From an uncultured Acetatifactor sp. (GTDB taxonomy: Bacteria > Bacillota > Clostridia > Lachnospirales > Lachnospiraceae), in contig CANRLX010000022.1 in assembly GCA_947631615.1 (NCBI GenBank), forward strand, positions 1 through 35,968: a stretch of DNA of 35,968 nucleotides, written 5' to 3'. The notes below the pieces were generated by a model. It saw only the letters and a program-made list of their open reading frames with translations. It was not told the origin of the DNA and did no database searches. Shown one piece after another: positions 15,907-23,763 of the stretch. The first letter of the stretch is position 1, and the number at the start of each line of letters is the position of its first letter. The position numbers and the translations under genes are program-made.

Positions 15907-16386
15907 ATGATAATCAGAAAATATACTCGGCGGGATATCAAGGAAATGATAGAAATCTGGAATGAAGTCGTGGAAGAAGGAGTTGCATTTCCGCAAGAGG
16001 AATCTCTTGATTTTGAAAGTGGCACAGCCTTTTTTTCCTCTCAAAGTTATACTGGGGTGGCAGAAATCGACGGAAAAATTGTAGGATTGTATATTCTTCA
16101 TCCCAACAATGTCGGAAGATGCGGCCACATATGTAATGCAAGTTATGCGGTCCTGTCCAGTGTGAGGGGACAGCATATTGGGGAGCAGTTGGTCCTGGAT
16201 TGTTTGAAAAAAGGAAAAGAGTTGGGCTTTAGACTGCTGCAATTCAACGCTGTTGTTGAAAATAATATTCATGCGAGACATCTGTATGAGCGGTTGGGAT
16301 TTCAGCCGCTCGGCACGATACAGGGAGGATTCCGCATGAAAGATGGACATTACGAGAATATATGTCCCTATTATCGGGAACTGTGA
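15907..16386 (+). CDS. GNAT family N-acetyltransferase
   Basis: 159 residues from ATG 15907, chosen because GGAGATAGGGAG lies just before it and because the fold begins at once (MIIRKYTRRDIKEMIEIWNEV). The acetyl-CoA binding motif A is SSVRGQHIGEQLVLDCLKKG (residues ~82-101), preceded by the strand ICNASYAV. Motif B follows with FNAVVENNIHARHLYERLGFQPLG. The acceptor is unknown; relatives act on amino acids, peptides or antibiotics of the phosphinothricin type. GC content is lower than in the met operon, and it shares this with the lipoprotein gene after it. Confidence 0.85.
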   Translation: MIIRKYTRRDIKEMIEIWNEVVEEGVAFPQEESLDFESGTAFFSSQSYTGVAEIDGKIVGLYILHPNNVGRCGHICNASYAVLSSVRGQHIGEQLVLDCLKKGKELGFRLLQFNAVVENNIHARHLYERLGFQPLGTIQGGFRMKDGHYENICPYYREL

Positions 16387-16413
16387 TCTCTGTTTTATGC
16401 AAGGAGTTTCTTT

Positions 16414-16515
16414 ATGCGTGAGGATCCTATGAAACTTGAGAAAATGGATATTTCCAGTTTCGTCAAGCCAACATCTGCCACAATTACCATGAAACAGAAA
16501 CTTAAGGAAATTTAA
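16414..16515 (+). CDS. Possible 33-residue small protein
   Basis: AAGGAG (16401-16406) stands seven bases before ATG 16414, and the frame runs 33 codons to TAA. The peptide is basic and has no membrane segment; it ends in MKQKLKEI. It could be a real small protein, or the N-terminal stub of a decayed gene. No family recognised. Confidence 0.25.
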   Translation: MREDPMKLEKMDISSFVKPTSATITMKQKLKEI

Positions 16516-16587
16516 GGAAAACTTCATAAAAAATGAGTGTGATCATGGTAAAATAGTAAGCACATGAGTTAGGCAGGGAGGCAAATA

Positions 16588-17472
16588 ATGAAAAAGAGAT
16601 TAGCGGCGATACTATCAATGATATTTGTTTTGATGATAACAGGGTGTGGAAATTCCAACGCTGCAGAAGAGGAAGAAGGGGTAAATACGAGGGAGGAGCT
16701 GCAGCCTGCTGTCAGTGTGGAAAGGAATGTGGAAGCGGATAGCCAGATGGCTGCTTCCGAATCCACTGTTCCGGATCCGGAAGCTTCTTCACAGGATGCA
16801 GAGCTTGTGGATATGGGAATACATAACAACGAACATAATATTTATATGGGAAAGTGCGAAGATACTGAGATACGGATGATAATTACCAGAACAGAGAATG
16901 ACTTATCAGCGGCTTATATCACCCGTGATGGTGCGGAAAAATTTTTTCAGGGAGAGTTACAGGAAGATTCTGCAGAGTTTACGCTAAATAATGATACCGG
17001 TGATGCTCTTAACCTGGACATCCATACAGATGATAATGGTATCATCTGTATAGGCGGGGTTGGGCAGATTTCTGGAAACAATGTTGTTTTTACGCTGAAT
17101 CAGGATACTTTTTTCCCAGTAGGTGAAGATATCGCAAATTATTATTCTTCGCTGGGATATGAGGCAGAGGAGGCAGAGCGTTTTGCGGAAATGATAAAGG
17201 ATTCCGTTGAGGATAAATCAGCATTTGCTAAGCTGGTATCTTACCCCATATCCATTTATGACGGTGATCATAACACGGTGATAGAAAGTGAAACAGCGAT
17301 GATGGAAGCATATGATGGGTTATTTGACCAGGACTTTAAAGAGCAGGTCGAGAATATGTTTACGAAGTATATGTTTGCAACCTATCAGGGAATATGTGTT
17401 GAAGACGGGATGATGTGGTTTCATAAGGAGTCTTCCGGAGATTATAAGATAACGGCTATCAGCCTGCCGTAA
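16588..17472 (+). CDS. Putative lipoprotein of unknown function
   Basis: 294 residues. A 19-residue signal peptide ends in the lipobox MITG followed by Cys20, so the protein should be anchored outside the membrane. An acidic, low-complexity linker (about residues 25-75, rich in Glu, Ser and Ala) follows. Residues ~78-190 are beta-rich (NEHNIYMGKCEDTEIRMII). The last ~85 residues (AKLVSYPISIYDGDHN, then FKEQVENMFTKYMFATYQG) resemble the NTF2-like C-terminal domains found in many clostridial surface lipoproteins. Start context is GGGAGGCAAATA before ATG. The gene is AT-richer than its surroundings. The 106 bases after it hold a perfect 12-base palindrome (17483-17494) and a CTGCG hairpin (17531-17544) but no clear terminator. 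Confidence 0.75.
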   Translation: MKKRLAAILSMIFVLMITGCGNSNAAEEEEGVNTREELQPAVSVERNVEADSQMAASESTVPDPEASSQDAELVDMGIHNNEHNIYMGKCEDTEIRMIITRTENDLSAAYITRDGAEKFFQGELQEDSAEFTLNNDTGDALNLDIHTDDNGIICIGGVGQISGNNVVFTLNQDTFFPVGEDIANYYSSLGYEAEEAERFAEMIKDSVEDKSAFAKLVSYPISIYDGDHNTVIESETAMMEAYDGLFDQDFKEQVENMFTKYMFATYQGICVEDGMMWFHKESSGDYKITAISLP

Positions 17473-17578
17473 CCATATCGGGATAAACGTTTATTATCGT
17501 TACGATGCGCTTTTGTGCTATAGACATTTCCTGCGTCAGCGCAGAAAGGAGATAGGATGGGCGGCACCGGCGGTAGTC

Positions 17579-18367
17579 TCATCTTATGAGAAAATTAACG
17601 GAAAGAACCGTTATGCCCAAGACGGTCAGTACAATACCCACAGCCCTGTTGAGGGTTTTGGGCGCGGCCCTGTTAGCAAACAGCGCGGCGATCCTCGCCC
17701 ACAGCAAGGTAAACGTCACGCAGAGAACGAGGCACCATAAATCCGGCGCACCGCCGATGGCAAAATGACTGCCCGCGCCGGTCAGCGCAGTAAAAGTCAT
17801 AATAAAGACGCTTGTGCCGATAGCAGTTTTTAATTCATATCCCAAAATGCTGGTCAAAAGGAGAAGCATCATCATCCCGCCGCCTGCGCCGATAAAACCG
17901 CAGATAAAACCTACGACCGTGCCGCAGACAATCGACTGAATCACTCGCTTTTTCGCGCTTACGCCCGCCATCGCTTCTTTTGTGGTCATAACTGGCCTTA
18001 CAATGAATTTGATGCCCAGCAGCATTGTCATAAAGACCGAGAAGCTGCCCATAGTGGTGTTGGGAACCAGGCTGGCCACCCAGCTGCCTGCTAAGGTGAA
18101 AAGCAATACGGCCGACATCATGACAAGACCGTTTTTAATATCGAGATTTTTATTTTTCCCATAAGTGTAGGCACTGACCGCGCTTGCCAGCACGTCGCTT
18201 GCCAGAGCGATGCCTACCGCTTCATAAGCCGGCATACCCAAAAAGGTAATCAGTAGGGGACTGATGACTGCGGCGGCACTCATTCCGGCGAAACCGGTTC
18301 CCAGACCCGCTCCGATGCCGGATATGAAACAGACCAAAACTTTTACCCACAGACTCGTTTCTGTCAT
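17579..18367 (-). CDS. TauE/SafE family sulfite/anion permease
   Basis: 262 residues from the ATG at 18367, which has GGAGG seven bases upstream and overlaps the stop of the preceding gene (ATGA). There are seven to eight transmembrane helices in two related halves, each opening with a glycine-rich turn: GAGLGTGFAGMSAAAVISPL near the start and GFICGFIGAGGGMMMLLLLT in the middle. These pairs define the TauE/SafE family, whose members move sulfite, sulfoacetate or other organic anions. The substrate is not known. Translational coupling with the tocopherol-cyclase-like gene suggests a linked function. Confidence 0.87.
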   Translation of the reverse strand: MTETSLWVKVLVCFISGIGAGLGTGFAGMSAAAVISPLLITFLGMPAYEAVGIALASDVLASAVSAYTYGKNKNLDIKNGLVMMSAVLLFTLAGSWVASLVPNTTMGSFSVFMTMLLGIKFIVRPVMTTKEAMAGVSAKKRVIQSIVCGTVVGFICGFIGAGGGMMMLLLLTSILGYELKTAIGTSVFIMTFTALTGAGSHFAIGGAPDLWCLVLCVTFTLLWARIAALFANRAAPKTLNRAVGIVLTVLGITVLSVNFLIR

Positions 18368-19530
18368 ATTGTTGCCTCCGGCTGGCACTGGCAGAGGGCG
18401 TCGGAGACGGACAGGGTGTCGATCAGTTTCAGCCCGTCGCCGGTGCGGCGGTAGATCTGCACGGTGCCCGTTCCGGAACCGGTTCCCAGAAGGGGAGAGG
18501 AGGGCAGCTCGCCCGAGGGCGTCTCATAGGAAAGCTCCATCAGCCGGTCGCGGATGCAGCTCAGGGAGATCTTGATCACCGTATCCCTGTTCTGCGCTTT
18601 GATGTGCCAGATGTAGCGTTTGTTGGTCTTTTTCAGCGTCCACCTGCTGCGCGCCGGATTGACGGGATTGGCAAAGTGGAACTCAAAATCCTCGCCCATG
18701 TGGGTGAGCTGGATCAAAATTCTGCGCCGAAGCGGAAGGAAAAAGAGCTTCGGGCAGCAGCCATCGATGGAGAGTGCGGAATGTTTGTATTCTCTGCCGG
18801 TCACTTTACTGACCAGATGGCAGGAGGCAAAATTCATCAGAGGGCGGTTAAAGCTTCTGCCCCAGTGCTTGTCCGCATAGCCGTAGCTGTTTTCCGGCGT
18901 TACCTCGTAGGGGACGCCGTTTAAGGAAATGGTTCCCCGGTAGAAGGTGCGGATCCCCTCGCCGTGGAAAAAGCTGGTGAGCGCGCCGACAGCGGTGGAG
19001 AAAGGGCCGGAGAGGGCGCCGGTGTGAAAGGCCACGGCCTTGTGTACCTCCAGATCCCATTCCATATATCCTTCGTCCGTCATAAAGGAGCGGTGTCGCG
19101 CTTCTTCCTCTGAGATATCGATAAAGCCGGAAATCCGGTTTTCACTGTAAAAACAGTCCTCCACCTGGAGAATGAAAGGAGTCTTGGCGCTCTGCAGGGA
19201 GGAGATGGGGTAGTAGGCGTTTAACTGTATGCCCGCGTCCTCCTCTCCGGTGGGGAAGGAACCGGCCTTGATCAGCACATAGGAGGGTTTCATCCCTCTT
19301 TTTTTAAAGTAGGGGTGCTGGCCCAGGATCGGCTGTGTGCCGCCCAGGGAGGGGTTTAAAATTCTATATTCCACAAAAAAAGTGCGGGTCTCCAGGGTCT
19401 GGGGCTGTGTGCCGCGAAAAGCATGATACCAGCTCATGTAGCCTTTCCTGGACAGGGAGCCGCGCAGCATATAAGCGTTTCTGTTTAAATCCGATCGGTT
19501 CATTGGCAGATTTATTCCTATCCTTTGCAT
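18364..19530 (-). CDS. Tocopherol cyclase-like / CrtC-type beta-barrel protein
   Basis: 388 residues, no signal peptide and no membrane helix. The sequence is rich in strands and aromatic residues. The clearest family mark is YADKHWGRSFNRP (about residues 221-233), the equivalent of the E-K-N-W-G-R-S-F signature of tocopherol cyclase-like and AttH/CrtC-type lipocalin-like proteins. SWYHAFRG near the N-terminus also fits. Most bacterial members have no proven reaction; they are thought to act on lipidic substrates. Start is uncertain: ATG 19530 has no good site, and ATG 19503 is possible. The promoter at 19566-19594 fits either. It is the first gene of a two-gene operon with a TauE permease. 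Confidence 0.6.
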   Translation of the reverse strand: MQRIGINLPMNRSDLNRNAYMLRGSLSRKGYMSWYHAFRGTQPQTLETRTFFVEYRILNPSLGGTQPILGQHPYFKKRGMKPSYVLIKAGSFPTGEEDAGIQLNAYYPISSLQSAKTPFILQVEDCFYSENRISGFIDISEEEARHRSFMTDEGYMEWDLEVHKAVAFHTGALSGPFSTAVGALTSFFHGEGIRTFYRGTISLNGVPYEVTPENSYGYADKHWGRSFNRPLMNFASCHLVSKVTGREYKHSALSIDGCCPKLFFLPLRRRILIQLTHMGEDFEFHFANPVNPARSRWTLKKTNKRYIWHIKAQNRDTVIKISLSCIRDRLMELSYETPSGELPSSPLLGTGSGTGTVQIYRRTGDGLKLIDTLSVSDALCQCQPEATI

Positions 19531-19565
19531 TTCATTTGCATCTATATATCGTAGGTTACTACCCC

Positions 19566-19594
19566 ATTATAATACTAGATATTGTGAATGACAA
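19566..19594 (-). promoter_or_regulatory. Promoter of the tocopherol-cyclase-like operon
   Basis: On the minus strand, TTGTCA (19594-19589), 17-base spacer, a perfect TATAAT (19571-19566). The leader to the start is 30-60 bases. Confidence 0.75.
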
Positions 19595-19683
19595 GAGTGT
19601 CAAAGAAAAAAATTAAAGAGAGAGAAAGACAGAGTGGATGCAAAAGCTGTAAAATAGTTCTCGTATCCGCCTGTAAAGTATGG

Positions 19684-19689
19684 TATAAT
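19684..19689 (+). promoter_or_regulatory. Extended -10 promoter of the carboxypeptidase gene
   Basis: TGGTATAAT with perfect TATAAT at 19684-19689. No good -35 at 17 bases. Transcription would start near 19696, ahead of a small upstream frame at 19733. Confidence 0.55.
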
Positions 19690-19732
19690 ATTACTGTGTT
19701 ACGAATTGGATAAGAAGTATAGGAGAGAGCCG

Positions 19733-19798
19733 GTGTCATACAATAAATCGGATGACAGACGAGCTTTGTATGGATATAGAGGAAGACAGAATGAGTGA
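19733..19798 (+). CDS. 21-codon upstream ORF overlapping the carboxypeptidase start
   Basis: AGGAGAG (19721-19727) precedes GTG 19733, which opens 21 codons rich in Arg, Asp and Tyr and ends in TGA at 19796-19798. The stop overlaps the ATG of the carboxypeptidase gene at 19791 in another frame, so ribosomes ending here could restart on the main gene. Probably a coupling leader; not a recognised peptide. Confidence 0.35.
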   Translation: MSYNKSDDRRALYGYRGRQNE

Positions 19799-21209
19799 AA
19801 ATCAGAATATGACAGAGGACGAGGAGCAGCGCCGGAAGCGTCGGGCGGAGCGCATCGCCCGTATGAGGGAGGAGAAAGAGCGGCAGGAGCGTATCAATCG
19901 AATAGCCAAGGCGGTTTTTCGGTACGGAGGCTGCGCGCTGGGAGCGATCCTGGTGATCGTGGCCGGAGTTTTTTTGTTGCGTGGAAATAAAGGCGGGACA
20001 CCGCCGGAGAATCAGACGGTGCGGGCCGCCGAGCGGAGCGAGGAGACTTCCGACTCCGGTGACCGGACGGCACCGAAGAATGTTCCGGAGACAGAAAGCA
20101 GCGTGGATGCAGGAAGCAATGCGGATGCAGAGAGCCCTACAGAGACAGGAAGTAGCGAGGATATAGGGAACCTTACGGAGACAGGAAGTAATGAGGACAT
20201 AGGGAACCCTACGGAGACAGGAAACAATGAGGACATAGAGGACCCTACAGGTACGGAAAGCGGTGCGGAGAGCGAAAGGACCGCGCAGACGGCGCATCCG
20301 GACAAGATCACCAGGGTGCTGCAGAGCGCGGGAGGCAGTGTGGCCGCTGTGCCCGTGGCAGTAAACGGCCGCATCCAGGTGGGGGATGTGGAGTTTCAGG
20401 AAGGGTTTTATGCGGAGGAGACGCCGTCTACGGCCGCTGTGGGAGAGCCCTTGATCGGCAGTGAGTACGCGGTGCTCATCAATGAGAGCACTAACGAGAT
20501 CGTGGCCGAGAAGGGGGCGCAGACTATTATCAATCCGGCGTCCATGACGAAGGTGTTGACCGTTCTGGTGGCGGCAGAGCACGTTACCAACCTGGACGAT
20601 ACGGTCACGATCACCATTGAGATGACCGATTTTTCCTATCAGAACGACTGCAGTGCGGTGGGCTTTTCCGTGGGTGAGGTGGTCACGGTCCGCGATCTTT
20701 TCTACGGAACCGTCCTGCCCTCCGGCGGGGATGCGGCGATCGCGCTGGCCACCTATGTGGCGGGATCCCACGAGGCGTTTGTGGAGATGATGAATGAAAA
20801 GCTGGAGGAGCTTGGTCTGTCGGACACGGCGCACTTTACCAACTGTGTGGGCCTCTACGATGAGAATCACTATTGCTCCGCCTACGATATGGCTATGATT
20901 CTGAAGGCGGCTGTGGAGAACGACTGGTGCAGAGAGGTGCTGTCCCGACACACCTACACGACCTCTTCCACGCCGGAGCATCCGGATGGAATCACCATTT
21001 CCAACTGGTTTCTGCGCCGCATTGAGGACAAGGATACCGGCGGGGAGGTGCTCTGCGGAAAGACCGGTTTTGTGAACCAGTCCCGAAACTGTGCCGCGAG
21101 CTACTTTATCTCGGACGACGGCGTGCCGTATATCTGCGTGACGGTAGGGGCGCAAAGCGCGTGGAAATGTATCTATGACCATGTGGCGCTGTACAGCCAG
21201 TATGGGTGA
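19791..21209 (+). CDS. Membrane-anchored D-alanyl-D-alanine carboxypeptidase (PBP5/DacF type)
   Basis: 472 residues from ATG 19791 (GAGGAAGA just upstream). The N-terminus is strongly charged and cytoplasmic (residues 1-45), then one transmembrane helix at ~47-63, so the enzyme faces outward. A low-complexity acidic linker (about 65-170) includes three 12-residue repeats. The peptidase S11 domain follows: SMTK at 251-254 (catalytic Ser and Lys), LPSGGDAA at 309-316 in the place of the S-x-N motif, and KTG at 424-426. These enzymes trim the last D-Ala from peptidoglycan stems. The usual Asn of S-x-N is Gly here. There is no C-terminal amphipathic anchor; the N-terminal helix does that job instead. 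An SDR gene follows 83 bases later. Confidence 0.9.
   Translation: MSENQNMTEDEEQRRKRRAERIARMREEKERQERINRIAKAVFRYGGCALGAILVIVAGVFLLRGNKGGTPPENQTVRAAERSEETSDSGDRTAPKNVPETESSVDAGSNADAESPTETGSSEDIGNLTETGSNEDIGNPTETGNNEDIEDPTGTESGAESERTAQTAHPDKITRVLQSAGGSVAAVPVAVNGRIQVGDVEFQEGFYAEETPSTAAVGEPLIGSEYAVLINESTNEIVAEKGAQTIINPASMTKVLTVLVAAEHVTNLDDTVTITIEMTDFSYQNDCSAVGFSVGEVVTVRDLFYGTVLPSGGDAAIALATYVAGSHEAFVEMMNEKLEELGLSDTAHFTNCVGLYDENHYCSAYDMAMILKAAVENDWCREVLSRHTYTTSSTPEHPDGITISNWFLRRIEDKDTGGEVLCGKTGFVNQSRNCAASYFISDDGVPYICVTVGAQSAWKCIYDHVALYSQYG
20136..20255 (+). repeat. 36-bp in-frame repeats in the carboxypeptidase linker
   Basis: Three full 36-base units (20136, 20172, 20208) and a partial fourth encode variants of P-T-E-T-G-S-S-E-D-I-G-N. 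They lengthen the extracytoplasmic linker between the membrane helix and the catalytic domain. Unit number is likely to vary between strains. Confidence 0.9.
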
Positions 21210-21292
21210 CGGGGGTCTGGGCCTGTCCGGTAACGCGCGAGACGTCCGCGTTTGCGGTACAGATGGCAGGGAGAAAGCGGAGGAAAAGCGGG

Positions 21293-22192
21293 ATGAAAAT
21301 TTTGGTGATAGGCGGAAGCTACTTTGTGGGGAGAGCGTTTGTCGGGCTGGCGGCAGGAGAAAACGACCTGTATCTGCTGAACCGCGGCAACCATCCCCTG
21401 AACGATCCGGCCATTCGGGAATATTCCATGGACCGGCACGACGGCAAGGCGGTGGCCTCTATAGAGGAGCCGCATTTCGATGTGATCGTGGACTTCTGTG
21501 CCTATGAGAGGGGCGATATTCGGGGGATTGCAGAGAATCTGAAGGCATCCTTTGACCAATATCTCTTTGTCAGTACCTGCGATGTGTACCGCCGCGGCAC
21601 CATGCGGGTGATGGACGAGGAGGAAGAGCTGGAGAGCCGCGACTTTGGGGGCGAGGCGGGCGCCTATATTACGGGAAAGGTCGCTCTGGAGGGAGAGCTT
21701 CGGGAGTGCTGCCGAGAGAGGGGCGCGGCGTTTACCTCTGTCCGACCGGCCTTTATCTATGGTCCGGACAATTACGCTCCCAGGGAGGGCATTTATTTTA
21801 AGTGGATCACTGCCGCCGGTCAGATCCTCCATCCGTCGGATGCGGACGGGGAATTTCAGATGGTGTATGTGCGAGATGTGGCGGCGGCGCTCCTTGCCGC
21901 CTGCGGCAATCCGGCGGCGTATGACAGGGTCTATAATCTGTGCGGGCCCGAGAGGGTGACTTACGATTCTTTTGCGGAGCTTTTGCAAAGGGTGACAGGG
22001 ACGGCGTTTGAAAGAGTGCCCGTCTCCGTGCAGAACGTGATCGGCCAGGGGATCCCGCTTCCCTTTCCTCTGACGAAAGAGGAGTCAAACTGGTACGATG
22101 GGAGCCGTGTGGCGGAGCTGGGCGTTTCGTACACCGCGCTTGAGGAAGGGATGAAGTACACCTATCAGGATTACCGGATACGGTCTGTGTAG
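21293..22192 (+). CDS. NAD-dependent epimerase/dehydratase (extended SDR)
   Basis: 299 residues from ATG 21293, with GGAGGAAAAGCGGG upstream. The Rossmann fold opens with KILVIGGSYFVGRAFVG, an atypical form of the G-x-x-G-x-x-G dinucleotide motif. Later elements are FDVIVDFCAYERGD, the FVSTCDVYR strand with Ser and Tyr, a Y-x-x-x-K pair in YITGKVALE (Tyr and Lys of the active site), and SVRPAFIYGPDNY, typical of sugar-nucleotide epimerases. The C-terminal half carries the substrate part, MVYVRDVAAALLAAC. The substrate is not known; nucleotide-sugar or mRNA-binding CSP41-like relatives look alike. Probably expressed with the carboxypeptidase gene, as no terminator is visible in the 83-base gap. 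Confidence 0.8.
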   Translation: MKILVIGGSYFVGRAFVGLAAGENDLYLLNRGNHPLNDPAIREYSMDRHDGKAVASIEEPHFDVIVDFCAYERGDIRGIAENLKASFDQYLFVSTCDVYRRGTMRVMDEEEELESRDFGGEAGAYITGKVALEGELRECCRERGAAFTSVRPAFIYGPDNYAPREGIYFKWITAAGQILHPSDADGEFQMVYVRDVAAALLAACGNPAAYDRVYNLCGPERVTYDSFAELLQRVTGTAFERVPVSVQNVIGQGIPLPFPLTKEESNWYDGSRVAELGVSYTALEEGMKYTYQDYRIRSV

Positions 22193-22255
22193 GCCGGAGG
22201 GGAACCTGGGTTTACCGGATCGGTCATTGTGAAAATCCTTTTTGGAGGAAACCAC

Positions 22256-22396
22256 GTGCGATACAGACAAGATCGCACACAGGGCATTATAGAGCCGCCG
22301 GTACTTATGCGCCGTACTTTGGCGCATTATGTACCGCTGCGAGCGATATATAGCGAAAGCGTGCCCTGTGGCGACTTGTCTGGGATGCACGGGTGA
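22256..22396 (+). other. Palindromic structured element with overlapping 46-codon frame
   Basis: CAGACAAG (22264-22271) pairs with CTTGTCTG (22375-22382), CGC (22274-22276) with GCG (22371-22373), and CACAGGGCA (22278-22286) with TGCCCTGTG (22362-22370): a 20-bp stem with two small bulges. Inside it, CGGTAC (22299-22304) and ATGCGCC (22307-22313) pair with GTACCG (22331-22336) and GGCGCAT (22321-22327) around a seven-base loop. A third small pairing lies near 22335-22355. The same stretch is open from GTG 22256 (GGAGG upstream) to TGA 22396, but the symmetry favours an RNA structure or a mobile palindrome over a protein. This and the adjacent repeats fill the gene-free stretch 22193-22620. 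Confidence 0.65.
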
Positions 22397-22522
22397 GCAG
22401 GTACGCAGATGAGCAGATGAGCAGGTGGGCAGGTACGCAGGTGAGCAGGTGAGCAGGTACGCAGGTGGGCAGGTACGCAGATGTGTAGGTGTGTAGGTAC
22501 ATAGGTATGTAGATGCCCAGGC
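22395..22522. repeat. Sixteen 8-bp tandem repeats
   Basis: Sixteen consecutive eight-base units run from 22395 to 22522. The commonest are GAGCAGGT, ACGCAGGT and GGGCAGGT; the 3' units decay to GTGTAGGT and the like. They start where the palindromic element ends and stop about 98 bases before the aldo/keto reductase start. No spacers, so not CRISPR. Confidence 0.92.
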
Positions 22523-22620
22523 GTACCGATACGGAAAGGTACGGACACACGTAGGTGCTTCGGAAAAAGCCGGATTCGCAGACGCCTGGGGTTGCCGGAG
22601 CAGGAAAGGAGACGGAAGGT

Positions 22621-23739
22621 ATGAAGAAACTGGGGTTTGGAACCATGAGACTGCCCCTTCTCAACGGAGAGGACGCCAAAAGCATTGATTACGACCAGGT
22701 GTGCCGCATGGTGGATTCCTTTCTGGAGCAGGGTTTTGTGTACTTTGACACCGCATATCCTTACCACGGAGAACAGGCCGAAGGGGCCGTAAAGCGCTGC
22801 CTGACGGACCGCTATTCCCGTGACCGCTATGTCCTGGCGGACAAGATGCCCATTCTGCGGGTAAAGGCGGCGGAGGAATACCCGATGTATTTTGAAGAGC
22901 AGCTAAAGCGCTGCGGCGTGGAATATTTTGACTATTATCTGCTCCACAACATGGGGAAGGAGCGTTACATAAACACCCAGAAGTACGGGGGATTTGAGTT
23001 TATCAGCCGGATGAAAGAGCAAGGGCTGGTCAGAAATATCGGTTTCTCCTATCACGACGACGCGGAGCTTTTGGACCGTATTCTGACGGAGCATCCCGAG
23101 GTGGACTTTGTGCAGCTTCAGATCAATTATCTGGACTGGGACAGCCCGGCGATCCAGTCGGGCGCCTGCTATGACGTGGCCTGCCGGCATGGGAAACCGG
23201 TCATCGTCATGGAGCCGGTGAAAGGGGGAAGCCTGGCAGAATTGCCCGAGGCGGCTATGAGGGAGATGGAAAAAAGCAGGGCGGCGGGGTCGCCTGCCTC
23301 CTATGCGGTCCGCTACGCGGCTTCGCTGGACAATGTTTTCCTGGTGCTGAGCGGCATGAGCAGCTTGGAACAGCTTGCGGAAAACACATCCTATATGAGG
23401 GAATTTCAGCCGCTGAGCGGGGACGAGCGCGCTATGCTGGAGCGCGTCGCGGGAAAAATAAAGGAAAACGGCGGCATCCCCTGTACCGGCTGCAGGTACT
23501 GCATGGAGGAATGTCCTAAAAATATCAATATTCCGGCCTATTTTGGACTGTATAATATGTATGCCGCCACCGGCAAAAAGACCGGCATGTACTATGAGCG
23601 CCATTCCATGAACAACGGCAAGGCGTCGGAATGTGTCAAGTGCGGCAGGTGTGAGCGGATCTGTCCCCAGCATATAGAGATCCGCGAGGAGCTGGCGAAG
23701 TTCGCAAGGCTCTATGAGGGAGAGGTTTCCACGTCGTAA
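22621..23739 (+). CDS. Aldo/keto reductase with two C-terminal 4Fe-4S motifs
   Basis: 372 residues from ATG 22621, preceded by AAAGGAGACGGAAGG. The AKR barrel shows FDTAYPYH (Asp43 and Tyr48), Lys75 in VLADKMP, and His109 in YYLLHN, matching the Asp-Tyr-Lys-His set of the family. The C-terminus carries two ferredoxin-type motifs: Cys288, 291, 294, 298 and Cys338, 341, 344, 348, each ending in Cys-Pro. This AKR-ferredoxin fusion is common in anaerobes and may couple a carbonyl or polyol to low-potential electrons. The natural substrate is unknown. It heads an operon with a xylulokinase and a sugar isomerase, so a role in sugar or sugar-alcohol use is likely. Confidence 0.87.
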   Translation: MKKLGFGTMRLPLLNGEDAKSIDYDQVCRMVDSFLEQGFVYFDTAYPYHGEQAEGAVKRCLTDRYSRDRYVLADKMPILRVKAAEEYPMYFEEQLKRCGVEYFDYYLLHNMGKERYINTQKYGGFEFISRMKEQGLVRNIGFSYHDDAELLDRILTEHPEVDFVQLQINYLDWDSPAIQSGACYDVACRHGKPVIVMEPVKGGSLAELPEAAMREMEKSRAAGSPASYAVRYAASLDNVFLVLSGMSSLEQLAENTSYMREFQPLSGDERAMLERVAGKIKENGGIPCTGCRYCMEECPKNINIPAYFGLYNMYAATGKKTGMYYERHSMNNGKASECVKCGRCERICPQHIEIREELAKFARLYEGEVSTS

Positions 23740-23763
23740 AACTTTTTGTGCGGGAGGTTACAT

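Noticed and set aside
19575..21182. Open frame of about 535 codons on the minus strand
   Set aside because: It is the complement of the carboxypeptidase gene, whose SMTK, KTG and membrane helix are clear. The minus frame is His/Arg/Leu-rich with no domain.
22395..22522. CRISPR array
   Set aside because: Units are 8 bases, directly adjoining with no spacers, and no cas gene is present.
22085..22767. Overlapping minus-strand frames rich in His, Leu, Cys and Pro
   Set aside because: They read through the 8-bp repeats (24 bases give an 8-residue period) and the palindrome; no start signals and no domains.
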